A stretch of 64,000 bases of DNA. It comes from JAYOEY01 sp038116945. GTDB taxonomy: Bacteria; Pseudomonadota; Alphaproteobacteria; MPNO01; UBA2964. Positions 34,748 to 42,789 of the stretch are shown one piece after another. The notes below the pieces were generated by a model. It searched no databases, was not told the origin of the DNA, and saw only the letters and a list, made by a program, of their open reading frames with translations. Both the position numbers and the translations under genes were made by a program. Position 1 is the first letter of the stretch. Each line of letters opens with the position of its first letter. The stretch spans positions 1-64,000 of the forward strand of contig JAYOEY010000020.1 of NCBI GenBank assembly GCA_038116945.1, given 5' to 3'.

Positions 34748-36115
34748 CTACTCCGCGGCCTGCGACGCCGTCTTCATCGAGAACGGCAGCGACCGGATCG
34801 AATCGAGCGTTTCCAGCGACCAGCAGGCATCGAGCAGGGCGGACGCGCTTGCCTGCCCCATCACCGGCGTGGCGAGTTCGGTGAACTTGGCGGAAATCTC
34901 GTCGTCCGACAGTGGCAGCTCCGGATCGCCCTTGCGCGCGTGCTGGAAATGTTCGAGCACCCGGCCGTCCTTCGTCCGGACCGTGATGCGTGCGGCGCGC
35001 TGTTGCGGGAAGTTTTTATCGATTTCCTCGTCAAGATGGACGGTCACCTTCGGCGACAGCGCACAGGTCTCGGGATGGGTCAGACGTTCCTCGGTGAAGG
35101 CGTCGAGCCGGACGGTCCCGTGGGTAAAGGCGGTCGCCACCAGGTAGGGGACGCTGAACCTGCCGTCATAGGGGGTGCTGTGGTCATGTCCGCTGCAGAT
35201 CTCATAGGTCGATGAATAGCCGTTAATATCGATCGACTCGATGTCGCCGGCGGTCACCCCGTACTGCTCCTTGATCGCCAGCGCGGCATCGATGGCAGCG
35301 AAGGTATGGCCGCAGCAGCCGTGATTCTTGGTCGTCATCACGGTGATGTTGTAGCGCTCGCCCAGCCCGTCGGTCGCTTTCGACCAGTCGCAGTTCTCGC
35401 TCATCGCGGCGCCGACGCCGACCTCGCCGTCGAGCATGTCCATCACGCCGCGGATGCCATGCTTCGCGGACATGGCGCACATCACGCCGGTGTCGGCGGC
35501 ATGCGCGCCGTGCATCGGCTTGGTGTCGGAATCCGAGCGGAACGCCTGCTGCAGCCCGGCCGCCATGGTGCCGACCAGCGCCAGCGCATGGGCGATCTGC
35601 TCCCGATCCAGCTTCAGCGCCGTTGCCGCCGCGATGGCCGCGCCGAACGAGCCGATGGTTGCCGTGTTGTGCCAGTACTTATAGTGAGCGCGGCCCAGCA
35701 CCACGGCGATGCGGGTCGAGACCTCGTAGCCGACGATCACCGCGCGGAGGAATTCGTCGCCGGACAGGTTTTCTCCTTCGGCGACCGCCAGCGCGGTGGA
35801 GACCACCGGCGTCGACGGGTGATAGATCGCATCGCGGAAGATGTCGTCGAACTCGACCGTGTGAGAGGCGGCGGCGTTGATCGTCGCCGCGCTCCGCACC
35901 GTCGCCTTCGCACCGGACGGGAACAGCCGCGCCGGCCCGTGCCCGATATCCTCGCCCAGCGCCTGAACCAGCCCGGTGGCCGGCTGGATGATCGCCCCCG
36001 GCGCGGTGGTGGCGCACCAGTCTATGACGGCCCGCTTGGCCCAGCGGACAGCTTCTTCGGGAATGTCGCGCGTCCGTTCGGCGACGGCGTAATCGGCGAT
36101 GTCGTGCAGCAGCAT
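34748..36115 (-). CDS. MmgE/PrpD-family protein, second copy
   Basis: 455 residues with family landmarks: INAAASHTVEFDDIFRDAIYHPSTPVVSTALAVAE near 80-115, GSFGAAIAAATALKLDREQIAHALALVGTMAAGLQQAFRSDSDTKPMHGAHAADTGVMCA near 150-215, and TKNHGCCGHTFAAIDAAL. Probably a dehydratase or isomerase acting on the same acid as the acyl-CoA ligase and dehydrogenase encoded behind it. First gene of the 31467-36115 operon. It is divergent from the ankyrin gene. Confidence 0.86.
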   Translation of the reverse strand: MLLHDIADYAVAERTRDIPEEAVRWAKRAVIDWCATTAPGAIIQPATGLVQALGEDIGHGPARLFPSGAKATVRSAATINAAASHTVEFDDIFRDAIYHPSTPVVSTALAVAEGENLSGDEFLRAVIVGYEVSTRIAVVLGRAHYKYWHNTATIGSFGAAIAAATALKLDREQIAHALALVGTMAAGLQQAFRSDSDTKPMHGAHAADTGVMCAMSAKHGIRGVMDMLDGEVGVGAAMSENCDWSKATDGLGERYNITVMTTKNHGCCGHTFAAIDAALAIKEQYGVTAGDIESIDINGYSSTYEICSGHDHSTPYDGRFSVPYLVATAFTHGTVRLDAFTEERLTHPETCALSPKVTVHLDEEIDKNFPQQRAARITVRTKDGRVLEHFQHARKGDPELPLSDDEISAKFTELATPVMGQASASALLDACWSLETLDSIRSLPFSMKTASQAAE

Positions 36116-36222
36116 GGCGTCCTCAATTTCGACATATTATGCCCGGATTGTAGGATACTGACCTTACGGGGCGAACCCGGGCCTGTCCACGGAGCCCCCC
36201 GAAACGCTATGGTGCTGCCGAG

Positions 36223-36912
36223 ATGATCCGAGCCTTTGCATATGCGATTTTAGCCGCGTTGGCGCTGACCGGCTCAGTGCTGGCGCAGACCGCGCCGTCG
36301 AAGCAGGAAGTTGCCGCCTATGGCGGGTTGCTGGCCGCGGCGGCGGCGGGCGACATCACGCGCATTCAGGCGCTTACCCGCAAGGGCGGGCCCGTCGATC
36401 CGCGCGATGCGCACGGTCGGACGCCGCTGATGGTTGCCGGCTATCGCGGAGACGTCGCGGCGGCCAAGGCACTGCTGGCGGCGGGTGCGGATATCGATGC
36501 GCGCGATTCGCAGGCCTATGACCTGATGACCATCGCCGCGGTCGCCAACGACCTGCCGATGCTGAATCTCGCCATTTCTGCCGGCGGCAACGCGGGCCAG
36601 ATCACCAGCCCCTATGACGGAACCGCCCTGATCGCGGCGGCGCATCTCGGCCATGTCGAGGTGGTCCGCGCCCTGATTGCCGCGAAAGCGCCGCTCGATC
36701 ACGTCAACAATCTCGGCTGGACCGCGCTGATCGAGGCCATCGTGCTGGGCGACGGCGGCGACCGGCATCGGCAATGCGTCGAGGCGCTGGTTTCGGCCGG
36801 CGCGAACGTGAACCTGCCGGACGGCGAAGGCGCGCGGCCGCTTGCCTTGGCGCGGTCGCGCGGCTATCAGGCTATCGCGAAAATTCTCGAGGCTGCCGGG
36901 GCGCATCCCTGA
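36223..36912 (+). CDS. Periplasmic ankyrin-repeat protein
   Basis: 229 residues. A Sec signal peptide (MIRAFAYAILAALALTGSVLAQ) is followed by about four to five ankyrin repeats, recognised by GDITRIQALTRKGGPVDPRDAHGRTPLMVAGYRGD, AAKALLAAGADIDARDSQAYDLMTIAA, LGHVEVVRALIAAKAPLDHVNNLGWTALIEA and ALVSAGANVNLPDGEGARPLALARSRGY. Ankyrin repeats bind proteins, so it is probably a periplasmic scaffold or inhibitor. The following cyclophilin gene is also exported; the two may form one unit, though the roles are not linked by sequence. Confidence 0.88.
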   Translation: MIRAFAYAILAALALTGSVLAQTAPSKQEVAAYGGLLAAAAAGDITRIQALTRKGGPVDPRDAHGRTPLMVAGYRGDVAAAKALLAAGADIDARDSQAYDLMTIAAVANDLPMLNLAISAGGNAGQITSPYDGTALIAAAHLGHVEVVRALIAAKAPLDHVNNLGWTALIEAIVLGDGGDRHRQCVEALVSAGANVNLPDGEGARPLALARSRGYQAIAKILEAAGAHP

Positions 36913-36962
36913 GCCTGCCCGAAACCGATTTCAACGGACGTATGAAGGAGATTCGTTTCGTC

Positions 36963-37538
36963 ATGATCCGCAAGATTCTGAGCACCGTATTTGCCATCGC
37001 GCTGCTTTTCGGCACAATGGAGGCGAATGCCGCCGACGGGAGAAGCAAGGTGAAAATCACAACCAGCATGGGGACGATCAGCGTCGAGCTGTTCGACAAG
37101 GAAGCGCCCAAAACGGTCGCTAACTTCAGGGCCTACGTGAAAGCCGGCCATTACAGCAACACGATCTTTCACAGGGTGATATCCGGTTTCATGATCCAGG
37201 GCGGCGGGTTCGAGCCCGGCATGAACCAGAAAAGCACCAACGATCCGGTGGATAACGAGGCCGATAACGGGCTCCGCAACGAGCCGGGTACGCTGGCCAT
37301 GGCGCGTACGTCGGATCCGCATTCCGCTTCCGCCCAGTTCTTCATCAACACCGCCGACAATCACTTCCTGAACCACACCGACAAGAGCACGCGCGGCTGG
37401 GGCTACGCGGTGTTCGGCAAGGTCACCGACGGGATGGACGTGGTGCGCAAGATCGAGGCGGTCGCCACCGGCCAGAAAGGCCCCTACGGCGACGTGCCGG
37501 TCGAGGACGTGGTGATCCAGAAGATCGAGGAAGAGTAG
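36963..37538 (+). CDS. ppiA: Periplasmic peptidyl-prolyl cis-trans isomerase (cyclophilin)
   Basis: 191 residues from ATG 36963, which lies behind GAAGGAG; an in-frame ATG at 36942 would put that ribosome site inside the gene. The signal peptide is ILSTVFAIALLFGTMEANA. Cyclophilin motifs follow: FHRVISGFMIQGGGF (catalytic arginine), ARTSDPHSASAQFFINTADN, and WGYAVFGKVTDGMDVV. It accelerates proline isomerisation in exported proteins. It sits 50 bases after the ankyrin gene. A 16-base tandem duplication and a CCCGGG palindrome follow it. Confidence 0.9.
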   Translation: MIRKILSTVFAIALLFGTMEANAADGRSKVKITTSMGTISVELFDKEAPKTVANFRAYVKAGHYSNTIFHRVISGFMIQGGGFEPGMNQKSTNDPVDNEADNGLRNEPGTLAMARTSDPHSASAQFFINTADNHFLNHTDKSTRGWGYAVFGKVTDGMDVVRKIEAVATGQKGPYGDVPVEDVVIQKIEEE

Positions 37539-37579
37539 GAAAAGCGTTTCCGGAACAGGCTCGCCGGAGCAGGTCCGGC

Positions 37580-37657
37580 GATGACGTCTTGGTTTGATGA
37601 CGTCTTGGTTTATCGTCATGCCCGGGCCCAAGTGCGCTTCACGCCCATGCCCGGGCA
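37580..37657. repeat. 16-bp tandem duplication next to a CCCGGG palindrome
   Basis: GATGACGTCTTGGTTT occurs twice back to back (37580-37595 and 37596-37611). It is followed by ATGCCCGGGCC...GCCCATGCCCGGGCAT, a partial copy of the REP-like element seen at 10764-10850 and 40251-40333. The tandem copy looks like a recent duplication at the edge of the element. Confidence 0.65.
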
Positions 37658-37681
37658 TCCTGCTGAAACCGGGTAAGGTTC

Positions 37682-38665
37682 CTACTGCAGCCTGGGCGGC
37701 GTCTTGATGCGTTCGGGCAGCGCATGTCCGCGCCCCTCCGCGCGGGCGCGTTTGTAGATATCGCAGGCGAGCGCCAGGTCGGACAGCCCCATCCCCATCG
37801 TCTTGAACAGCGTCAGATCGGCGTTCGCCGGGCGGGTGACGTTGTCGCGGATCAGTTCGGAAATCGGCTTTACGCGCGCCCAGCCTTCCTCGTCGTCGCC
37901 GAAATAGTCGCGGAATTCCGCCGACAGGTTGCGGATGGTCTGGACGTTGTCGACCGTCATGATGTCGACCCGGTCGAACACTTCCGTCCTGAATTCGACC
38001 CGGGTCGGGGTGATCGCGCCCATCGCGTTGAAATGCGAACCCTTGGCCAGCATGTCCGGTTCGATGAACGGAACGGTCGAGTTGGTGACGACGGTGACGA
38101 TCGGCATGTCGCAGACGGTTTCCTCCAGCGTGCCGCAGGCGACGACCTCGAAATCGAACTCGGCGCGGACCGCATCGGCGAACCGTTCGCGGTTTTCCGG
38201 CGTGCGGCTGAACACGTGGAGCTTCTTCAGCGGACGGACGGCATGACAGGCCGCGACCTGCGGCAGCGCCTGCTTGCCGGACCCGACGATGCCCATCGTA
38301 TCCGCGCCTTCGGGCGCCAGCAGCCGGGTGCCGACGCCGGTCATCGCCGCTGTACGCATCTGGCCCAGCGCCGTTGCCTCGATCACGGCGAGTTGCGCGC
38401 CGTCCTCCATCGAGAACAGCTCGACGATGGTTTCCGACTTGCCGCTGACGTTGATCCAGTTCTTGAAGCCGCAGATGCCTTCGCCCGCGACCGACGCGCC
38501 CAGCACATGCATGGCGTCGTTTTTCGCCACCATCAGCACGCCCTTCGGCATGTTGCTGGCCTTGCCTTCCGCCTCGAGCGGCAGGATGCGCGTCAGCGCG
38601 TCGATGGCGTCCGGCAGCGACACCATGTCGGTGACGTCCTTTTCGGTGATCCAGATGGGAGGCAT
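37682..38665 (-). CDS. Ornithine cyclodeaminase/mu-crystallin-family protein
   Basis: 327 residues from ATG 38665 with AAGGAC upstream. The nucleotide-binding motif is MGIVGSGKQALPQVAA near 120-135, followed by LHVFSRTPENRERFADAV. A conserved lysine and arginine lie in GFKNWINVSGK and ALGQMRTAAMTGVGTRLLAP. The family includes ornithine cyclodeaminase, ketimine reductases and alanine dehydrogenase-like enzymes; which one applies here cannot be told. It is transcribed after the cupin gene across a hairpin repeat. Confidence 0.85.
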   Translation of the reverse strand: MPPIWITEKDVTDMVSLPDAIDALTRILPLEAEGKASNMPKGVLMVAKNDAMHVLGASVAGEGICGFKNWINVSGKSETIVELFSMEDGAQLAVIEATALGQMRTAAMTGVGTRLLAPEGADTMGIVGSGKQALPQVAACHAVRPLKKLHVFSRTPENRERFADAVRAEFDFEVVACGTLEETVCDMPIVTVVTNSTVPFIEPDMLAKGSHFNAMGAITPTRVEFRTEVFDRVDIMTVDNVQTIRNLSAEFRDYFGDDEEGWARVKPISELIRDNVTRPANADLTLFKTMGMGLSDLALACDIYKRARAEGRGHALPERIKTPPRLQ

Positions 38666-38697
38666 AGGGAGTTTGTCCTTTGTGTTTGCGGTTCCAG

Positions 38698-38755
38698 CCC
38701 TCTCGCCCTTCCGACTGCCCACGGGAGTATCCTGATGGGCGGAAGGGTGAGAGGG
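38698..38755. repeat. Palindromic hairpin element (TATCCTG loop)
   Basis: CCCTCTCGCCCTTCC at 38698-38712 pairs with GGAAGGGTGAGAGGG at 38741-38755 with one mismatch, and GCCCA pairs with TGGGC inside. The loop holds GGGAGTATCCTGA, close to the loop of the hairpin at 2828-2873. The rest of the gap 38666-38786 shows nothing else. Confidence 0.7.
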
Positions 38756-38786
38756 CGGGCGCGGTGTCGCGAATGCGACTCCGTGT

Positions 38787-39380
38787 CTACGCCGCGTTCA
38801 GTTCAAACGGAATCTGTTCCGGCCCGGATCCTTCGTGGTACTCGCCGGTCTCGCGGTTGTAGCGGCCCTGCAGAACCTTGCCGACAAGGACGCGCGACCG
38901 GAGGATCACCGCCACCGAGCGAATGTCGCTCCCCTGTTCGGCGTGAATGTCGTAGGGCGCGACGAGATCGGCCTTGCCCGCCTGTCCGGCGTTGGCGCTG
39001 GAGAGCTCGACCTTTGCGTAGCCTTCCTTGCGCCGGTCCTCGATCATGTCGAACCGCTCCAGCGTTTCGATGCCGTCGAGCAGCCCGTACAGCACCCAGC
39101 CGTCCGCATGATCGTGCACGCTGCCGGTGCGGCCGGGCTCGCGGACCACGGCATTGATGACGAAACCGTAATCGGGGTCGGTATAGAGCAGCAGGTTCTT
39201 GCGCCCTTCGGTCGAGGGCCAGTTCCTGGAATGCGCCAGCAGCCCGGCGTCCGGCAGCAGGTCGCGCTCCATGATTTCGTGCGCGCGCTTCATCCGCGAT
39301 TCGTCGTCGGGCAGCTCGGCCCAGACCGCGCGGATGTCGTCGATGAATTTCTGAAAGGCGGGCAGTCTCTTGCCGGTCAT
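38787..39380 (-). CDS. Cupin-like metal-dependent enzyme
   Basis: 197 residues from ATG 39380 (AGGAG 8 bases upstream); the frame upstream is open but is a shadow of the opposite-strand genes. The first cupin motif is visible as RTGSVHDHADGWVLYGLLDGIETLERFD near 105-132, and the second is looser (APYDIHAEQGSDIRSVAVIL). Related proteins belong to the predicted metal-dependent double-stranded beta-helix group near cysteine dioxygenase; no reaction can be named. It is divergent from an ABM monooxygenase gene. Confidence 0.75.
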   Translation of the reverse strand: MTGKRLPAFQKFIDDIRAVWAELPDDESRMKRAHEIMERDLLPDAGLLAHSRNWPSTEGRKNLLLYTDPDYGFVINAVVREPGRTGSVHDHADGWVLYGLLDGIETLERFDMIEDRRKEGYAKVELSSANAGQAGKADLVAPYDIHAEQGSDIRSVAVILRSRVLVGKVLQGRYNRETGEYHEGSGPEQIPFELNAA

Positions 39381-39494
39381 GGCATTTTCTCCTGTGCGCT
39401 TTTTTCGGTTTTGGGCGTGGACGAAATTACCATGGCGCGGCCTTGTTGCGAAACCGCGCCGTAGTATAAAGAGGGCAAAGGCGAGGCAGAGACG

Positions 39495-39803
39495 ATGTAT
39501 GTAGTCACCGTGACCTTCGAGATCGAGCCCGGCCATGAGGACGATTTCCGCGCCGCCGTAACGCGGCAGGCGGAAAATTCGGTCAATAACGAGCCCGGCT
39601 GCGAACGGTTCGACGTAGCGGTCGATCCCGCGAATCCCGGCAAGTTCTTCCTTTACGAGATCTATCGGGACGAGGCGGCCTTTGAGGACCATCTGGCGAG
39701 CGATCATTACGCGAATTTCAGCGCCACCACGTCTCCCTGGGTGAAAGCCAAGGCCGGTGCGCGGTTCCTCAATGTCCGGCGCGTCCCGTCCACGGAAAGT
39801 TAG
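39495..39803 (+). CDS. Antibiotic-biosynthesis-monooxygenase (ABM/YgiN-like) domain protein
   Basis: 102 residues forming one ABM ferredoxin-like domain: MYVVTVTFEIEPGHEDDF, AENSVNNEPGCERFDVAVD, FFLYEIYRDEAAFEDHLASDHYANF. These small dimers act as cofactor-free oxygenases of quinols or as isomerases. The following cupin gene starts 10 bases later, so the two form an operon. A quinol oxidation role in the nearby aromatic metabolism is possible but unproven. Confidence 0.85.
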   Translation: MYVVTVTFEIEPGHEDDFRAAVTRQAENSVNNEPGCERFDVAVDPANPGKFFLYEIYRDEAAFEDHLASDHYANFSATTSPWVKAKAGARFLNVRRVPSTES

Positions 39804-39812
39804 GAGCAGGAT

Positions 39813-40226
39813 ATGGAAGAAAGCACCATCCTCAGGGCCGCCGACATTGCGACGATCAATCGCGGCGGCGGCATCGCCACCACCCCTCTGGTGGTCCACC
39901 ACAAGGTCCCGAACGCGCGCTTCACCACTGGCATGACCGTCTTCCCGCCGGGCGAGGGCGCGCCGATGCACAGCCATAATTGCGACGAGCAGGTGACCAT
40001 GCTGGAAGGCGAGGGTGAATGCGAAATCGACGGGGTGGTGACGCCGCTGTCGCAGTACGACACGACCTACGTCCCCGCCGACATCCCGCACCGCTTCACC
40101 AACACCGGAACCGGTCCGATGCGGATCCTGTGGATCTACTCGACCGATCGCGTGACGCGGACGTTTTCCGAAACCGGCGAGACGGTCGAGCACCTGACCG
40201 CGGCGGACGTGATGAGCAGCGATTAG
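39813..40226 (+). CDS. Small single-domain cupin
   Basis: 137 residues. Cupin motif 1 is GEGAPMHSHNCDEQVTMLEGEGECEIDG near 49-76, and motif 2 is YDTTYVPADIPHRFTNTGTGPMRILWIYS near 82-110. Three histidines and a glutamate in these motifs would bind a metal. ATG 39813 follows AGGAGCAGGAT. It is coupled to the ABM gene before it. Substrate unknown. A REP-like element follows. Confidence 0.82.
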   Translation: MEESTILRAADIATINRGGGIATTPLVVHHKVPNARFTTGMTVFPPGEGAPMHSHNCDEQVTMLEGEGECEIDGVVTPLSQYDTTYVPADIPHRFTNTGTGPMRILWIYSTDRVTRTFSETGETVEHLTAADVMSSD

Positions 40227-40250
40227 AGCCTCGTCGTTTCAGTCAAGGCC

Positions 40251-40333
40251 GTGATCACCGGGCTTGTCCCGGTGATTTTTTGAAGACGGGCTCCGGCAAC
40301 AAAAAGATGCCCGGGACATGCCCGGGCATGACG
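40251..40333. repeat. REP-like double palindrome, second copy
   Basis: Same order as at 10764-10850: ATCACCGGG-cttgt-CCCGGTGAT, a 35-base spacer, then ATGCCCGGG-acatg-CCCGGGCAT. The spacer is diverged between copies while the stems are conserved, which is typical of elements kept for their structure. Confidence 0.8.
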
Positions 40334-40347
40334 AGTATCCGGGTTTC

Positions 40348-41955
40348 CTATGGGCCATGCCCCGTCGCCAGCGGGCTGCCGTCGGCGAGGTCGATCATCC
40401 GCCTGGCCAGCCGTTCGGTCATTTCGGCCCGTTTCGCTGCATGCGACGGGTCGTCCCACAGATTTTCGAACTCGTTCGGATCGTTCGAGAGATCGTAGAG
40501 CTCGCCCCAGCCGGCCTGCGAATACATCGTCACGCGCCAGTTGTCGGCGACCAGCGTGCGGGCGCGGAAGTTCGGTTCGAACCCCATATAGCCGCGGCGC
40601 TGGTCCTCTTCGATCACCATCCCGTCATGGCCTTCGCCCGATGCCGCCATCGCCGGCAGGGATTTGCCCTGCATGCCGTTGAAGCCCGCGATGCCGGCGC
40701 GTTCCAGCACCGAGTTCGCGATGTCGAGCGTCCCGGCATAGGCATCCGAGGTCTTCGGGCGGTCCGGATCCGACGGGTCGGACCAGATGCAGGGTACGCG
40801 CACCAGCCCCTGATAATGCAGCGCGGCCTTCAGCAGCAGCTGGTGATCGCCCATGAAGTCGCCGTGGTCGGTGGTGAAGATCACCACCGTGTTGTCCGCC
40901 AGCCCGGTGTCTTCCAGCGATTTCAGCACCCGGCCGATGGCGTCGTCGATCATCGTGATGCCGCCGTAATTGAGCGCGATGGCGTGGCGCGCCTCTTCCT
41001 CGGTACAGGCGAAGGCGCGCTGGCCGCCTTTCTGGGCACGGCTCTCGTCGCGTTCGCGATGGATTTCGGCGAGATGGGGAGGCAGCTTTTCCTTCGGGTG
41101 GTGGAAGGCGGCCGGCGCCGGCACGTCTGCCGGGTCGTACATGTCGAAATAACGCCCCGGCGCGGTAAACGGATGGTGCGGATCGGGGAACGAGCACTGG
41201 ACGAAGAACGGCCGTCCGTCGTCTGATTTCGCCTGGCGCTCGATGAACTCTACGGTTTTCTCGGCAACGAAACTGGTAGGGTAAAGCTCTTCCGGGATGC
41301 GGGTCCGCCAGGCCTGCGGCGCCGCGATCTCACGGTTGGCGGGAAGCGCATTGTCCGGGCCGCGCAGGCTGTCCGGATTGGCGTGCCGCTCGGCCAGCCA
41401 GCGGCTGTAATGGCCGGTCACCTTGTCGCCGTGGCCGATGGCGAGCGCGAGCTCGTCGAACCCGTAAAACGGCAGTTCGGGCTCGAAGCCGGCCTCGCCG
41501 TTCCATGTCTTTGGCAATTCCTGGTCGTAGCGTCCGTCGAGCCATTGGCCGCGCCTGGCCTCGGCGAGCGCTTCGGGCGGCTGTTTCCTGTCAGGGTCCG
41601 GGACGGGCAGCCCGACCTCGATCGGGATGGCGCTGATGCTCTGCAGGTGGCTCTTGCCCATCAGCGCGGTGCGATAGCCGGCGGCGCGCAGAAGCTCGGT
41701 GAACACCACCGCCTGTCGCGACAGCGGGATACCGTTCTGCCGGACCCCGTGCAGCGACGGCATGCGGCCCGTCATCAGCGTGCTGCGGTTGGGCATACAG
41801 ATCGGGGTGGCGACATAGAACCTGTCGAACCGCGTGCCGCGCGCCGCGATTCCGTCGATATTCGGCGTCCGCACGATATCGTTGCCGTAGCAGCCGAGAT
41901 GATCGGCCCGGTGCTGGTCGTTGATGAAAAGCAGAAAATTCGGCGTGTCGGCCAT
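40348..41955 (-). CDS. Sulfatase/phosphonate monoester hydrolase family enzyme
   Basis: 535 residues from ATG 41955 (GGAGAC upstream). The metal-binding start is LLFINDQHRADHLGCYG. The modification site is PICMPNRSTLMTGRMPS, whose C-x-P-x-R core lets the cysteine be converted to formylglycine. FTTDHGDFMGDHQLLLKAALHY near 300 carries further metal ligands. Such enzymes hydrolyse sulfate or phosphonate esters. No signal peptide is seen, so it should be cytosolic, as expected of the PMH/choline-sulfatase branch. A formylglycine-generating enzyme is not in the window. Confidence 0.88.
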   Translation of the reverse strand: MADTPNFLLFINDQHRADHLGCYGNDIVRTPNIDGIAARGTRFDRFYVATPICMPNRSTLMTGRMPSLHGVRQNGIPLSRQAVVFTELLRAAGYRTALMGKSHLQSISAIPIEVGLPVPDPDRKQPPEALAEARRGQWLDGRYDQELPKTWNGEAGFEPELPFYGFDELALAIGHGDKVTGHYSRWLAERHANPDSLRGPDNALPANREIAAPQAWRTRIPEELYPTSFVAEKTVEFIERQAKSDDGRPFFVQCSFPDPHHPFTAPGRYFDMYDPADVPAPAAFHHPKEKLPPHLAEIHRERDESRAQKGGQRAFACTEEEARHAIALNYGGITMIDDAIGRVLKSLEDTGLADNTVVIFTTDHGDFMGDHQLLLKAALHYQGLVRVPCIWSDPSDPDRPKTSDAYAGTLDIANSVLERAGIAGFNGMQGKSLPAMAASGEGHDGMVIEEDQRRGYMGFEPNFRARTLVADNWRVTMYSQAGWGELYDLSNDPNEFENLWDDPSHAAKRAEMTERLARRMIDLADGSPLATGHGP

Positions 41956-42067
41956 AAATGTCTCCAATGTCTCCCGTCAGCTGGAGGCGCCGGATCGGAT
42001 GGTTTCTCCGGTTCTTCGGCCCTCTTGAATTTCGCCGCGGCGACTATACATTCTGTTTCTCCGCACG

Positions 42068-42091
42068 TATAATATACGGCAAATATACGGC
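42068..42091 (+). promoter_or_regulatory. Promoter -10 box overlapping a direct-repeat operator
   Basis: TATAAT at 42068-42073 overlaps the first of two direct repeats AATATACGGC (42071-42080 and 42082-42091), spaced 11 bases, one helical turn. Direct repeats on one helical face are typical operators of ribbon-helix-helix proteins, and such a gene begins 32 bases downstream, suggesting autoregulation. The -35 box is weak. Confidence 0.55.
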
Positions 42092-42122
42092 TAAATTACA
42101 TATCAATCCGAGGGCGTGAATC

Positions 42123-42344
42123 ATGAGCGGCAGCGCAAGCAAGAAAGTCAAGGTTACGGTGAACCTTCCGGAAGACACGATCGCCGAACTGCGGGACCTG
42201 GCGAAAACCTACGACATTTCCATGACCGATGCGATTCGTCGGGCGATCCATGCCGACGCCTTTTTCACAAAGGAAGAGAAGGCCGGTAAGAAAATTCTTG
42301 TCGAGGAGCCGGACCGGTCGCTGAGGCAGATCGTCCGGACGTGA
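42123..42344 (+). CDS. Ribbon-helix-helix (CopG/Arc-type) DNA-binding protein
   Basis: 73 residues. The N-terminal strand VKVTVNLPEDTIAELRDLAKTYDISMTDAIRRAI is the ribbon-helix-helix pattern: a beta strand that enters the DNA major groove, followed by two helices. The tail is lysine-rich and then RSLRQIVRT. No toxin gene of a toxin-antitoxin pair is beside it; the next gene encodes a small membrane protein after 76 bases. It probably binds the direct repeats just upstream of its own start. Confidence 0.8.
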   Translation: MSGSASKKVKVTVNLPEDTIAELRDLAKTYDISMTDAIRRAIHADAFFTKEEKAGKKILVEEPDRSLRQIVRT

Positions 42345-42420
42345 TTTCGGTTCCGTTCCGGGGCCGTCCGCGTGATGCGGAGGTCGAACGGGGGATATAA
42401 ATCGACGGGGGAACGCCATC

Positions 42421-42771
42421 ATGCCCGAGGAAAAAAACGCCGGTCAGGACGAGGCGACCCAGAACGAGTCGCTTGACCTGACAACCGAGCAGACGTCCGA
42501 CGGACCGTCGTCACCCGGTTCCGGAGAATTGAAACGGCAGCGCTACGATTCCCGGCCCGCCGAAGACAAGGCGCGCAAAAACATCGCCTATACGCTGATC
42601 GCCCTGCTGGCCTTCGTCATCGTCAGCATCATCGTCGGCGTGATGGCCTGCTGGCTCGACAAGGAAGAGGCGACGACCCTGCTTCAGCTGATATTGAGTC
42701 CGGTGGTGGCTCTGGTGTCGGCCGCGACGGGTTTCTACTACGGCACGAAATCCGGGAGCGGGAACGGGTAG
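42421..42771 (+). CDS. Small two-span membrane protein, unknown function
   Basis: 116 residues. The first 55 are acidic and polar and lack any signal peptide, so the N-terminus is probably cytosolic. Two hydrophobic helices follow: IAYTLIALLAFVIVSIIVGVMACWL and LLQLILSPVVALVSAATGFYYG, then a short glycine/serine tail. No family recognised. It may be cotranscribed with the ribbon-helix-helix gene; its role is unknown. Confidence 0.7.
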   Translation: MPEEKNAGQDEATQNESLDLTTEQTSDGPSSPGSGELKRQRYDSRPAEDKARKNIAYTLIALLAFVIVSIIVGVMACWLDKEEATTLLQLILSPVVALVSAATGFYYGTKSGSGNG

Positions 42772-42789
42772 CGTCCCTTCCCGTCAGCG

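Noticed and set aside
42123..42771. Toxin-antitoxin pair formed by the ribbon-helix-helix protein and the next gene
   Set aside because: The second gene encodes a 116-residue protein with two membrane helices, unlike ParE/RelE/PIN-type partners, and a 76-base gap separates them.
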